This document shows positions 52,511 to 61,042 of a stretch of 64,000 bases of DNA, one piece after another. The DNA is from Sorangium cellulosum (GTDB lineage: Bacteria; Myxococcota_A; Polyangia; Polyangiales; Polyangiaceae): NCBI RefSeq assembly GCF_002950945.1, contig NZ_CP012673.1, positions 4,587,001 to 4,651,000 on the forward strand. The letters are read 5' to 3'. The notes beneath the pieces were generated by a model that saw nothing but the letters and a program-made list of their open reading frames with translations, was not told the DNA's origin and did no database searches. The position numbers and the translations under genes are program-made. Position 1 is the stretch's first letter, and every line of letters begins with the position of its first letter.

Positions 52511-53428
52511 GTGAAGCACGTCATCCATCATCTCGGCGGGCGCGGCGGCGAGCGCACCGTCCTGGTCCACGGCGGCGCGGGCAACGTGGCTCCCGAGCGG
52601 AGACCGCTGCACGCGGCGGGGTGCCTGCGCGCGGCGCGCGAGGGGGCGCGCGTGCTGGCGGCGGGAGGGACCGCGCTCGACGCGGTCGAGCGCGCGGTGC
52701 GGGTCCTCGAGGACGATCCGCTGTTCAACGCGGGCACGGGCGCGTGCCTCAACGAGGAGGGCCACGTCGAGCTCGACGCGTCCATCATGGAGGGCCGCGC
52801 GCTGCGGGCGGGCGCGGTCTGCGCGCTCGCCAACTTCGCCGAGCCGATCGCGATCGCGCGCGCGGCGCTGGAGGACGGCCGGCACGTGCTCTACGCCGCG
52901 CACGGGGCCGCGCGGTTCGCGCGGCAGAAGGGGTTCTCGCCGGTGGACGAGGCCGCGCTCATCACCGAGGCCGCGCGCGCGGCGCTCGCCGCGGCCCAGC
53001 AGGGCCGGGGCAGCGCGGGGTCCTGGGCCGGGAGCACGGTCGGGGCCGTGGCGCGCGACGCGAGCGGGCTCTCCGCCGCGGCGACGAGCACCGGCGGCAC
53101 CGTGAACAAACGCGTCGGGCGGGTCGGGGACTCGCCGATCATCGGGGCCGGGACGTACGCCGACGACGAGGCCGGCGCCGTCTCCACGACCGGCTACGGC
53201 GAGGGGATGATCCGGCTCGCCGTGGCGCACTCGGCCGTGGAACACATGCGCGCCGGCAGCGAGGCGGCGGAGGCCGCCCGGGCGATTATCGCGCACCTCG
53301 CGGAGCGGCTCGACGTGACCGGAGGGCTCATCGCGATCGATCGGGGCGGGCGGTTCGGGCTGGCGCGATCGACGGCGACCATGTCGTGGGCGGCGGCCGG
53401 CGACTGGGGTGAGGAGAGCGGCGTGTAA
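52511..53428 (+). CDS. Isoaspartyl peptidase / plant-type L-asparaginase (Ntn hydrolase)
   Basis: The product has 305 residues. It begins with VLVHGGAGNV, continues DDPLFNAGTGACLNEEGHVELDASIM, and has the self-cleavage nucleophile Thr T176 in AGSTVGAVARDASG, followed by STGGTVNKRVGRVGDSPIIGAGTYAD and TTGYGEGMIRL. These are the hallmarks of the asparaginase 2 family: the chain cuts itself before T176 and the new N-terminus hydrolyses beta-aspartyl peptides or asparagine. The usual residue before Thr is Gly; here it is Ser. The start is GTG 52511. A hairpin AAACGCT/AGCGTTT overlaps the stop (53427-53448). Confidence 0.92.
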   Translation: MKHVIHHLGGRGGERTVLVHGGAGNVAPERRPLHAAGCLRAAREGARVLAAGGTALDAVERAVRVLEDDPLFNAGTGACLNEEGHVELDASIMEGRALRAGAVCALANFAEPIAIARAALEDGRHVLYAAHGAARFARQKGFSPVDEAALITEAARAALAAAQQGRGSAGSWAGSTVGAVARDASGLSAAATSTGGTVNKRVGRVGDSPIIGAGTYADDEAGAVSTTGYGEGMIRLAVAHSAVEHMRAGSEAAEAARAIIAHLAERLDVTGGLIAIDRGGRFGLARSTATMSWAAAGDWGEESGV

Positions 53429-53862
53429 ACGCTCTTTACAAAGCGTTTCCCGCTAGCTGAAAGCTCTGGTGATACTGTATTGCTCATGGGCAGGCTCGCG
53501 CGCGCTGAAGGATTGACGAGGCGGCGGCGAGCGCTGGTGTCCTGAACCACCGTCCTTCTCTGCCGCGCAGAGCACGTGTCCCTCGCGGACCGTCGTTTCG
53601 GCTCGTGGCGGCGGCTGGTCGGGGCGTGACATCCACGGGTCGTCTCGTGGCTGCTCTTGCAGGACCTCTTCAAGGGCGATCCTGACTCGGAGGCCGTCTA
53701 TTTCGAGCAGGGGAGCAACGACGACGGCCCGCGCGCGCAGATCCGCGATCCACACGAGCGGGCAGTTCCGGGCGTACGCGCCGGCGCAGTGACGGCGGCT
53801 GCCTCCCGGCCGGCGGCGTCCTGGGGTTGCCGCCGCCGAGGCACCCGTCACGCGCGCACCTG
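53429..53862. other. 434-base gap; hairpin at its left end
   Basis: Between two convergent genes. It holds AAACGCT-N8-AGCGTTT at 53427-53448, a likely weak terminator or operator for the isoaspartyl peptidase gene. The frames here are short and without family resemblance. I see nothing else. Confidence 0.5.
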
Positions 53863-55926
53863 TCAGTCGAACTCGTAACGGACGCCGATCCCGGGCGCGA
53901 CCGTGAGGACCACGGAGCCGACGAGGGTCTCTTTTTCTGGGAATGACCCGCGGCCGTCGGTGCCCGCGGGAACGACCTGGGCCACGTCCCACACCGAGCC
54001 CTTGAGGTCGATGAGCACGGGCAGCGCGACGCCCGCGTTCAGCTGCACGCGCCGGCCGATCGGGAAGCCGATGCGCACCTCGGGGGTCACGTAGGCGAAG
54101 CGGGCCGGGTGCTTCTGCGTGAAGGTGTTGATGTCGTACGGAGCGCCGCCGCTCGCCGTGAACGTGCCGCCCGAGCGCTCGTCCAGGAGCGAGCCGACGA
54201 GGGCGCCGGCGCCGACGCGGAACTGCAGCGGGAAGCGCTCGCCCAGCGGCACTGTGAAGCCGAGCCACCCGCCGAGCATCACGCCGCGCAACGTCAGCTG
54301 ATCGTCGACGGTGCCCAGGTTCCGTGCGAGGCCGACGGGCGTGATCGCCGTTTCGCGGTCATCGAGCTCCTGCGACGCCGCGACGTAGCCGGCGGTGACG
54401 CCGAAGCCGAGGCCCACGCCGAGCTCGTAGCCCGCGTGGAGCACGGCGGCGAGGCCGGTCCCGAGCGCGTCGTCGCAGCCGCGGATGCAGGTGCCGGCGA
54501 CGCCGCCGCCGAAGCTCGGCACGAGCATGCCGTCGAGGATGCCCTCGACGACGAAGCGCGGCGGGCGCGCGGGCTTGCGCCAGAAGGGGGAGCTCGGGTC
54601 GCGCTCCAGCGTCACGCGCGCGACCTCGATCTGGTCGCGCCCGAGCACCACGCGGCGCGACTCGGGCAGGAACCCGGGCGCGGCGATCTCCACCCGGTGC
54701 GCGCCCGCGCGCAGCCGCCCTTCCCAGAGGCCGCGGCCCACGGTCACGCCGTCGACCGCGACGGTGGCGTTGACCGGCACCGGCTCGACGCGCAGCGCCG
54801 AGGCGAGCTCTTCGGCCGAGAGCGTCAGCGGCACCGTCTTGTCGACCTCGACCTGGACGCGCACCGGCGGCGTGCCGAGGTGGCGCTCGCCGCGCAGCAC
54901 CACGGTGTGCTCGCCGGGCGCGAGCAGCCCTTCCCAGGGCGTCTTGGCCATGACGTTGCCGTCCACCACGACGTCGAGCGGCCGGCCCCCTTGCTCGACG
55001 ACCCGCAGGCGCCCCATGCGCAGGAGCGGCCGGAGCCGCGCGCTGACGCGCACGACGCGATCGCCCGCGATCTCGACGCGTTGCTCGAAGGGCTCGAAGC
55101 CCTCCTTGAAGACGCGCACCCAGTGGCTGCCGGACGTGAGCCGGAGCGGCGCGGGGAGCGGCGCCTCGCCGCGAGGTCGACCGTCGACCACGATCAGCGC
55201 GCCGGGCTCGGCGGCGTCGACCTCGAGGATGCCGACGAGGCGGCGCAGCTCGTCCAGCTGACGCTGCGCCGCCTGCTTCGCGGCGGCGGGCAGCCGGTCG
55301 CCGAAGTCGCGGAGCAGCGTCTCGAACATCTCCAGCGCCTCGTCGTGGCGCCCGAGCTGCGTCAGGCACAGCGCGGCGCTGGCGGTTGCGGTCCAGCTCG
55401 GATAAAGCTGCCGCGCCGCCGCGTACTCGGCGAGCGCCTTGGACCACTCGCGCTTGTCGTAGAAAGCCCGGCCTCTTCCGTAGTGCTCGGCCGCCTTCTC
55501 CCGCGCGGAAGCCGTTGCAAGCTGCATCGGATCGGCCGTGGGCTCCATCGGATCGGCCGTGGGCTGCGTCGGATCGGCCGTGGGCTGCGTCGGATCGGCC
55601 GTGGGCTGCGTCGGGGCGGCCGTGGGCTGCGTCGGGGCGGCCGTGGGCTGCGCCGGGGCGGCCGTGGGCTGCGCCGGGGCGGCCGTGGGCTGCGCCGGGG
55701 CGGCCGTGGGCTGCGCCGGGGCGGCCGTGGGCTGCGCCGGGGCGGCCGCGGGCTGCGCCGGGGCGGCCGTGGGCTGCGCCGGGGCGGCCGTGGGCTGCGC
55801 CGGGGCCGCAGGAGCGGCCATCCCCCGCGGCGCGTCCGCGAGCAGGAGCGCCAGCGTTACGGCGGCGAGCTCGCGCCGGAGACGAGATCTGCGGTGGCGT
55901 TCGGGCAAGGTGCGGTGACAGGTCAA
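53863..55926 (-). CDS. PEGA-domain outer-membrane protein with Pro/Ala heptapeptide repeats
   Basis: The product has about 687 residues. A signal peptide (ELAAVTLALLLADAPRGMA) is followed by some 15 AAPAQPT-type heptapeptides drifting to ADPTQPT (55516-55810). A TPR-like region comes next (EHYGRGRAFYDKREWSKALAEY), then three or four PEGA-like modules (GALIVVDGRPRGEAPLPAPL, VVDGNVMAKTPWEGLLAPGEH, ATVAVDGVTVGRGLWEGRLRAGAH). The C-terminal 200 residues look like an outer-membrane beta-barrel ending GIGVRYEFD, with a final aromatic pattern. The start is TTG 55926, with GAGG seven bases upstream; a second TTG at 55908 is possible. PEGA domains occur in surface proteins that bind the cell envelope. 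Confidence 0.8.
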   Translation of the reverse strand: MTCHRTLPERHRRSRLRRELAAVTLALLLADAPRGMAAPAAPAQPTAAPAQPTAAPAQPAAAPAQPTAAPAQPTAAPAQPTAAPAQPTAAPAQPTAAPTQPTAAPTQPTADPTQPTADPTQPTADPMEPTADPMQLATASAREKAAEHYGRGRAFYDKREWSKALAEYAAARQLYPSWTATASAALCLTQLGRHDEALEMFETLLRDFGDRLPAAAKQAAQRQLDELRRLVGILEVDAAEPGALIVVDGRPRGEAPLPAPLRLTSGSHWVRVFKEGFEPFEQRVEIAGDRVVRVSARLRPLLRMGRLRVVEQGGRPLDVVVDGNVMAKTPWEGLLAPGEHTVVLRGERHLGTPPVRVQVEVDKTVPLTLSAEELASALRVEPVPVNATVAVDGVTVGRGLWEGRLRAGAHRVEIAAPGFLPESRRVVLGRDQIEVARVTLERDPSSPFWRKPARPPRFVVEGILDGMLVPSFGGGVAGTCIRGCDDALGTGLAAVLHAGYELGVGLGFGVTAGYVAASQELDDRETAITPVGLARNLGTVDDQLTLRGVMLGGWLGFTVPLGERFPLQFRVGAGALVGSLLDERSGGTFTASGGAPYDINTFTQKHPARFAYVTPEVRIGFPIGRRVQLNAGVALPVLIDLKGSVWDVAQVVPAGTDGRGSFPEKETLVGSVVLTVAPGIGVRYEFD

Positions 55927-56035
55927 GGCGTGCCTCGGAGCAAGGATTCGGGGCGCTGGTCGTTGAAGGCGACACGATAGGCGGTGCTGCCGCAAGTAGC
56001 CTGTGAGGCCGCGAGGATCTAGGCTGCCGGCCGCG

Positions 56036-57340
56036 ATGACGACGACGCCCGCTGGCCCGCTGCCCATCCTCCCGCTCTCCTCGCCGCCCGAGTTGATCTG
56101 GCGCGTCCCCGGCTCGAAGAGCATCACCAACCGCGCGCTCGTGCTGGCGGCCCTGGCCGACGGCGAGAGCACGCTCGAAGGCGTGCTCCACAGCGACGAC
56201 ACCCGGCACATGCGGTCCGCCCTGGAAGCGCTGGGGATCCGGATCCAGGACGCCGGGCCGGACACCCTGGTGGTCGAGGGGGGACGGCACCGGCTGCGCG
56301 CGCCGGAGCGCGAGCTGTTCGTCGGCAACAGCGGCACGACCGTGCGCTTCCTGGCGGCGCTCGCGTGCCTCGTGCCCGGCGAGGTGGTGCTGGTCGGCGA
56401 CGAGCACATGGCGAAGCGCCCGATCGCCGATCTGGTCGACGGCCTGCGGCAGCTCGGGGTCGACGTGGCGTGCCCGACCGGGTGCCCTCCGCTCCGCATC
56501 CGCGGCGGCCGGCTGCCCGGCGGCGCGCTCACGATGCGCGGCGATCGCTCGAGCCAGTACTTCTCGGCGGTGATGATGGCCGGCCCCTTCGCCGAGGCCG
56601 ACATCGACCTGCGCGTGTCCGGCGCGCTGGTGAGCCGCCCGTACGTCGAGATCACGCGCCGCATGGTCGCGGACTTCGGCGGCCGCATCGACGAGGTCGA
56701 CGGCGGGTTCACGGTGCACCGCGCCGAGGGGTACCGGCCGCGGAGGTACCGGATCGAGCCGGACGCGTCCTCCGCGAGTTACCCCTTCGCGCTCGCGGCG
56801 GCCGCGGGCGGCGCCATCACCGTGCCCGGCCTCGGCGAGGGGGCCCTGCAGGGCGATTACCGGTTCGTCGATCTCCTGGAGCAGGCCGGCGCGCAGGTGA
56901 CCCGCAAGGCCGACGCGACCACGGTGCGCGGCGGCGGGCGCCTCCGCGGCGTCGACGTCGACATGCATCACATCTCGGACACCGTGATGACGCTCGCGGC
57001 GATCGCCCCGCTCTTCGAGGGGCCGACGACGATCCGGAACGTGGCGAACATCCGGATCAAGGAGACCGACCGCCTCGCCGCCACGGTCGCGGAGCTCCGC
57101 CGGCTCGGGCAGGAGGTGACCCACGGCGACGACTGGCTCCGCATCGAGCCGCGGCCGCTGTCGCCCGCGCTGGTGCAGAGCTACAGCGACCACCGCATGG
57201 CGATGAGCTTCGCCGTGCTCGGCCTCTGCCGGCCCGGGGTGACGATCGAGAACCCGGCGTGTGTCGCGAAGACCTACCCGACGTTCTGGGAGGACGTCGC
57301 GCGGTGCCGCGACGCGATCGGCGCCGCCGCAGCCCGGTGA
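56036..57340 (+). CDS. aroA: 3-phosphoshikimate 1-carboxyvinyltransferase (EPSP synthase)
   Basis: The product has 434 residues. The family motifs are complete: PGSKSITNRALVLAALADG, GNSGTTVRFLAALA, RGDRSSQYFSAVMMAGP, DASSASYPFALAAAAG, RIKETDRLAATVAELRRLG and SDHRMAMSFAVLGL. It transfers the enolpyruvyl group of PEP to shikimate 3-phosphate. The PEP/glyphosate loop reads GNSGTTVRF where E. coli has GNAGTAMRP, so Ser replaces Ala96 region and Phe follows Arg; this is not a class I E. coli-like loop. No other shikimate gene is next to it. The start is ATG 56036. Confidence 0.95.
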   Translation: MTTTPAGPLPILPLSSPPELIWRVPGSKSITNRALVLAALADGESTLEGVLHSDDTRHMRSALEALGIRIQDAGPDTLVVEGGRHRLRAPERELFVGNSGTTVRFLAALACLVPGEVVLVGDEHMAKRPIADLVDGLRQLGVDVACPTGCPPLRIRGGRLPGGALTMRGDRSSQYFSAVMMAGPFAEADIDLRVSGALVSRPYVEITRRMVADFGGRIDEVDGGFTVHRAEGYRPRRYRIEPDASSASYPFALAAAAGGAITVPGLGEGALQGDYRFVDLLEQAGAQVTRKADATTVRGGGRLRGVDVDMHHISDTVMTLAAIAPLFEGPTTIRNVANIRIKETDRLAATVAELRRLGQEVTHGDDWLRIEPRPLSPALVQSYSDHRMAMSFAVLGLCRPGVTIENPACVAKTYPTFWEDVARCRDAIGAAAAR

Positions 57341-57383
57341 TCCGGGCCGCGGCGCGGCGCGGGGGCGCGGCGCCGGCCTCCCG

Positions 57384-58799
57384 CTACTGGCACTGGTTCA
57401 GGTGACAGCGGCCGCTGCAGCACTGGACGTCGAGCGTGCACGTCGTCAACCGGTCCTGGCAGCAACGTCCAGCGACACACGTCATCGGGGCCGGGCAGTC
57501 GAAGCCGTCCCCGCAGGGTCCGCCGGGCTCCACCACGCAGCGGCCCGCCGCGCACTCGAAGCCGTCGCAGCAGTCCGCGTCCTCGTCGCACGTGCCGATG
57601 CGCGCGCAGCAGCGCCCGCCCGCGCCGCACTCGAGGTTCGAGCAGCACGGACGCTCGGCGTCGCAGGCCGCCTGCGCCCCGCCGCAGCACTGGCCGAGGC
57701 TGACGTGGCAGGCCCCGTCGCAGCACTCCTCGCCCCGGGTGCAGCTCGTCCCGATCGCCCCGCAGGGGCCGCAGCCGCTCTCGCGGTGGCACACGAGCCC
57801 CGAGCAGCAATCGTCCTCGTCATAGCAGCTGTTGCCCTCGGCGGAGCAACACGCCCCCGCCGCGCAGGTGCCGCCGCAGCAGTCGCTGTCCACCGCGCAG
57901 ACGTGCCCTGACCGGAAGCACTCGTCCGGCTCGCAGGTCCCGTTGCGGCAGGCCCAGCCGAAGCAGCAGTCCTCGGCGCGCTGGCAGGCGCCGCCCGTCT
58001 GGTGGCAGGCGCAGAGCCCGTCGAAGCAGCCGCCGGTGCAGCAGTCGTCGGGGCGCGCGCAGGTCTCTCCGAGCGGCTTGCAGGCGCAGCGCTCGTCGAC
58101 GCAGTCGAGCGCGCCGCAGCAGTCCCCGGCCGAACTGCACGTGGTGCTGACGTCCGCGCACGCGCGGCAGCTCCCCTCCTCGCACTCGAGCCCGGCGCAG
58201 CAGGGCTCGTCGGCCGAGCAGCCCTGCTCCCGCTCGCGGCAGGCGAGGACGCAGGTGGCGCCGTTGCAGGTGAGGCCGTTGCAGCAGGCGCCGTCGCTGC
58301 AGCTCTCCCCCTGCGCCGCGCAGAGCGAGCTGCAGGCGCCGAGCGACGAGAGCCCGTCGTTCGACTGCTGGCAGGTCAGGCCCTCGCAGCAGTCGGCGTC
58401 CTCGTCGCACACCTCTCGATCCCGGTTGCAGCGGGGCGCGCCGCAGCGGCCCGCCTCGCACGTGTTGCCGTCGCAGCAGTCGGCGTCGCGCGTGCACTCG
58501 GCGTCCGCCGCGCGGCAGCCCGGGCGGCAATGCCCGGACTCGCAGCGCGCGCCCGAGCAGCACGCGCCGTCCGAGCGACAGGCCATGCCCGCCGGCGTGC
58601 ACGCGCAGACACCTGCGATGCAGCCGAACGAGCAACAGTCGCCGTGTTCGCTGCAGGCGGCGCCCTCGCGTCCGCAGTCCGGGCCTGGCTCCCATCCCGC
58701 GCTGCATCCGAGGGGGCTCCACGCCGCGGCCGCGACGCCCGCGAAGAGCACCGCGCCGAGCCACCCGAGCGCGGAGCCGACCGCGCCTCGCGTTACCAT
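57384..58799 (-). CDS. Secreted protein of about 16 tandem knottin-like Cys repeats
   Basis: The product has 471 residues. A hydrophobic N-terminus (GAVGSALGWLGAVLFAGVAAAA) ends near SPLGC, either a signal peptide or a weak lipobox. The rest consists of tandem units of about 27 residues with the pattern C-x6-C-x5-CC-x3/4-C-x4-C, for example CRAADAECTRDADCC then DGNTCEAGRC. I count about 16 units, the next-to-last degenerate; variation lies mostly in the last loop. This six-Cys spacing is that of inhibitor cystine knots (knottins) found in toxins and protease inhibitors, though the disulfide pairing is unknown. The start codon overlaps the end of the upstream exported-protein gene by seven bases, so the two are co-translated. 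Unit residues between Cys are rich in Asp/Glu/Gly. Confidence 0.85.
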   Translation of the reverse strand: MVTRGAVGSALGWLGAVLFAGVAAAAWSPLGCSAGWEPGPDCGREGAACSEHGDCCSFGCIAGVCACTPAGMACRSDGACCSGARCESGHCRPGCRAADAECTRDADCCDGNTCEAGRCGAPRCNRDREVCDEDADCCEGLTCQQSNDGLSSLGACSSLCAAQGESCSDGACCNGLTCNGATCVLACREREQGCSADEPCCAGLECEEGSCRACADVSTTCSSAGDCCGALDCVDERCACKPLGETCARPDDCCTGGCFDGLCACHQTGGACQRAEDCCFGWACRNGTCEPDECFRSGHVCAVDSDCCGGTCAAGACCSAEGNSCYDEDDCCSGLVCHRESGCGPCGAIGTSCTRGEECCDGACHVSLGQCCGGAQAACDAERPCCSNLECGAGGRCCARIGTCDEDADCCDGFECAAGRCVVEPGGPCGDGFDCPAPMTCVAGRCCQDRLTTCTLDVQCCSGRCHLNQCQ

Positions 58800-59500
58800 T
58801 GATACCCTCCCATCGCGGCCATCTCGTAGACCGTGTCCGCGTTGTCCTGTCCGGAGAAGAGGAGCCCGAACGGCTGCCCGCGCAGCAGCCAGCCCGACGC
58901 GAAGCGGTACTCGAGGTACCCGGACAGCCGCCCGATCGCCGCGCTCGCGTGGGTCCACTCGCCGGGCTGAAATGGCATGTCGGGCATCTTCACCCAGGCA
59001 AAGGAGGGCCCGATGCCGAGCCCGCCCCCGGCCGCGAGGCGGCCCTGCTCAGTGGAGAGCAGCGCGACGTCGATCTCCGCGGTCGCGAGGAGCGCGAGCT
59101 CGTGGATCTCCAGATCGCCGCTCGGCGCGAGCCCACCGAGGCCCGGCATGTTCGGCAGGGACACCGAATCGTAGGAATACAGCGCCGAGAGAGAGGCGCG
59201 CAGCGCGGTGTGCTGTATCCACGGAATCTGCCAGCCGAGATCGAGGCGATAGCCGAGCACGTCGATGCGGACCCAGGACAGACCGAGGAGCGCGCGCGGG
59301 CCGCGCTGCGCCGGGAGCTTCGGCGCGGGCTCGGCAGGCGGCGCCTCGCCCGCCGGCTCCGCGGGCGCCGACAGCGCACCGGACATGGGCGCCTCCGGCG
59401 ATGCCCAGGCCAGCGCCGGCCATGAAGAGAACGCCGCGAGGGCGAGCGCACCCAGCGCGCGAGGGAAATGGGAGGGCAATGCAGCCGTCGTGAAGGTCAT
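58793..59500 (-). CDS. Hypothetical exported beta-rich protein
   Basis: The product has 235 residues. The signal peptide ends at PALAWAS (about residue 34), followed by a Pro/Ala/Glu linker. The mature part alternates aromatic and polar residues (ALLGLSWVRIDVLGYRLDLGWQ, LRASLSALYSYDSVSL, LSGYLEYRFASGWLLRG) and ends in an aromatic residue (GGYQW), as expected for an outer-membrane barrel of about eight strands. No family is recognised. Its stop overlaps the start of the Cys-rich gene, so the two are likely to be made together; one might carry or anchor the other. Confidence 0.74.
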   Translation of the reverse strand: MTFTTAALPSHFPRALGALALAAFSSWPALAWASPEAPMSGALSAPAEPAGEAPPAEPAPKLPAQRGPRALLGLSWVRIDVLGYRLDLGWQIPWIQHTALRASLSALYSYDSVSLPNMPGLGGLAPSGDLEIHELALLATAEIDVALLSTEQGRLAAGGGLGIGPSFAWVKMPDMPFQPGEWTHASAAIGRLSGYLEYRFASGWLLRGQPFGLLFSGQDNADTVYEMAAMGGYQW

Positions 59501-59610
59501 CCGAACGGCGCGGAACCTAATCGAAAGGACGGTTCAACGGAATTACATGCAATAACAGGCGGGCGAGACGCGACGCTCGTCGAATTCTTGCTGAGGGATG
59601 GCCGGAATCT

Positions 59611-59786
59611 TGCCGAGGTATTGACCGATACCCCGGGAGGCATCGCGCGGCGCGTGCCGAGGTGTCCAGCGACATCTCACGAACCATCGCGCGGTGCCTG
59701 CCGAGGTATAGAGCGAGATCCGGCGAGTCATCGGGTAGCACCTGACGAGTTGTCCAACAATACCTCACGAGCCATCGCGCGGCCCC
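59611..59786. repeat. Four-copy 44-bp imperfect tandem repeat
   Basis: Units start at 59611, 59655, 59699 and 59743, each exactly 44 bases and beginning TGCCGAGGT or TGACGAGTT. A more degenerate fifth copy seems to continue to about 59825. Each unit contains a middle CATCGCGCGG-type block. The unit length is not a multiple of three, so this is not a coding repeat, and copies abut with no spacers, so it is not CRISPR. The surrounding 59501-59986 has no gene I would support. A sigma54-like GG-N10-GC element (59599-59614) precedes the first unit, probably by chance. Confidence 0.85.
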
Positions 59787-59986
59787 CGCGGCCGATGTAC
59801 CAAGAGGAAGTCATGGCGCGGCTCGATATCACCGCCATCTTGATAGGTCCGGTTGGCTGGAGTCGGTGGTCGCGGAGCTCGCCGTCCTGCGAGTTCAGCC
59901 ACATCTTCTGCCGGTGCGGCTGAAGCAGCCTCTGTACAGGACGGGAGAGCGACCGCACCGCTTCGACGGCCGCGTGAGGTCCCCGC

Positions 59987-60160
59987 TCAAATGCGGCGCT
60001 TGAGGTCGATCGCGCTCGCGCCCGCGGCGATGTTGCGGAGCCCTTCCGCGAAGATCACATGAGCCAGGATGGTGGAGGTCGTCGTGCCGTCGCCGACCGC
60101 GTCGCCCGTGCGCTCGGCCGCCTCGCGGAGGATCTGCACCACGACGTCCTCTTCGGGATA
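59987..60160 (-). pseudogene. Fragment of a chaperonin groEL gene
   Basis: About 57 codons read EEDVVVQILREAAERTGDAVGD, then GTTTSTILAHVIFAEGLRNI and AAGASAIDLKRRI, before a stop at 59987. This corresponds to the N-terminal ATP-binding part of GroEL, where E. coli reads NDAAGDGTTTATVLAQAII and later NPMDLKRGID. The typical GDGTTT motif is intact. Nothing before or after this piece looks like GroEL, and the frame upstream runs into unrelated sequence. It is a decayed remnant, not a functional chaperonin (about 540 residues). It overlaps the region just before the sensor-like gene at 60249. Confidence 0.85.
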
Positions 60161-60248
60161 GCCGGTGCTGCAAATTGCGGCATGTCGTACTTTGCGACGG
60201 CGTCGCGCGGGTGGCTTGCGGCGATCTTTCTGCGCTACGACGCGGGGC

Positions 60249-60989
60249 ATGAAGCTCGCGCGCAAGCTGACGCTCGCGCTGATGTTCGGGGTATTCCTCG
60301 TGCTCGCGCTGAGCGCCTACGTCCAGATCCGCCGAGAGGCGAACGTCTTCGAGAACGACGTGCAGCGCGATCATCAGGCGATGGGCCGCGCGCTGGCGGC
60401 CGCCGTCACGGAGGTGTGGCGCTCCGAGGGACAGGCGCGGGCGCTGCGCCTCGTGGAAGACGCCAACGAGCGGGAGAGACAGGTGGACATCCGGTGGACC
60501 TGGCTCGACGGGCAGGCGGGAGAGGCCCATCGGCCTCGGCTGGCTCCGGAGCTGCTCCTCCCCGTTGCGAAGGGGCAAGCGGTCGTACACAGGATCCCCA
60601 AGGAGGACGCCGACATCCTCGTCACCTGCGCGCCAGTGGCCGTGCCCGGCGACCGCGTCGGCGCGCTGGAGCTCTCGGAGTCGCTCGCGGGAGCACGCCG
60701 TTACATCCGGAGCGTGATCCTGAACACGGCGATCACGACCGCCGCGCTGTTCGAGCACGCCTGGCCCGGCGCCGGCGCCGGCGCCGAGCCGCTCGCGCCG
60801 CGCGCCGTCGGCCCGGCGCGCGAGCGGCTCCACTCCGCGGTGAGCGACCTTTCACCCCGCGAGCTTGACGCGCTCACGTCGCTCGCGGAGTTCCTGCGCG
60901 CAACACGCCTCGTCCTGGCCCCGCCGGACGAGAAGCAAGGAAAGGGGACGTTCCTCTGGGAGTTCGCCGACGGAGCTCCGAAGGCGTAG
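60249..60989 (+). CDS. Truncated sensor-like membrane protein
   Basis: The product has 246 residues. One transmembrane helix near the N-terminus (LTLALMFGVFLVLALSAYVQI) is followed by a periplasmic helical region (FENDVQRDHQAMGRALAAAVTEVWRSEG) of the type seen in sensor histidine kinases. After the segment RRYIRSVILNTAITTAAL a second helix should follow, but the sequence changes abruptly to FEHAWPGAGAGAEPL and a different C-terminus. No HAMP, histidine or ATPase domain is present. The likely reading is the N-terminal half of a kinase joined to foreign sequence by a deletion. It may still be expressed. It lies next to other gene remnants. Confidence 0.65.
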   Translation: MKLARKLTLALMFGVFLVLALSAYVQIRREANVFENDVQRDHQAMGRALAAAVTEVWRSEGQARALRLVEDANERERQVDIRWTWLDGQAGEAHRPRLAPELLLPVAKGQAVVHRIPKEDADILVTCAPVAVPGDRVGALELSESLAGARRYIRSVILNTAITTAALFEHAWPGAGAGAEPLAPRAVGPARERLHSAVSDLSPRELDALTSLAEFLRATRLVLAPPDEKQGKGTFLWEFADGAPKA

Positions 60990-61042
60990 CGCTTTGCGCC
61001 GAGGAGGCGCGGCGCCCTCCATGTCGACGCGGCGCGGGGGCG

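Noticed and set aside
54109..55980. 623-codon plus-strand frame opposite the PEGA protein
   Set aside because: Antisense shadow with His/Arg/Glu-rich composition and repeat artefacts.
59599..59614. Sigma54-type promoter (TGGCCGGAATCTTGCC)
   Set aside because: GG-N10-GC spacing is right but no gene follows and it merges into the tandem repeat.
59611..59825. CRISPR array
   Set aside because: The copies abut directly, diverge strongly and have no spacers; no cas genes are in the window.
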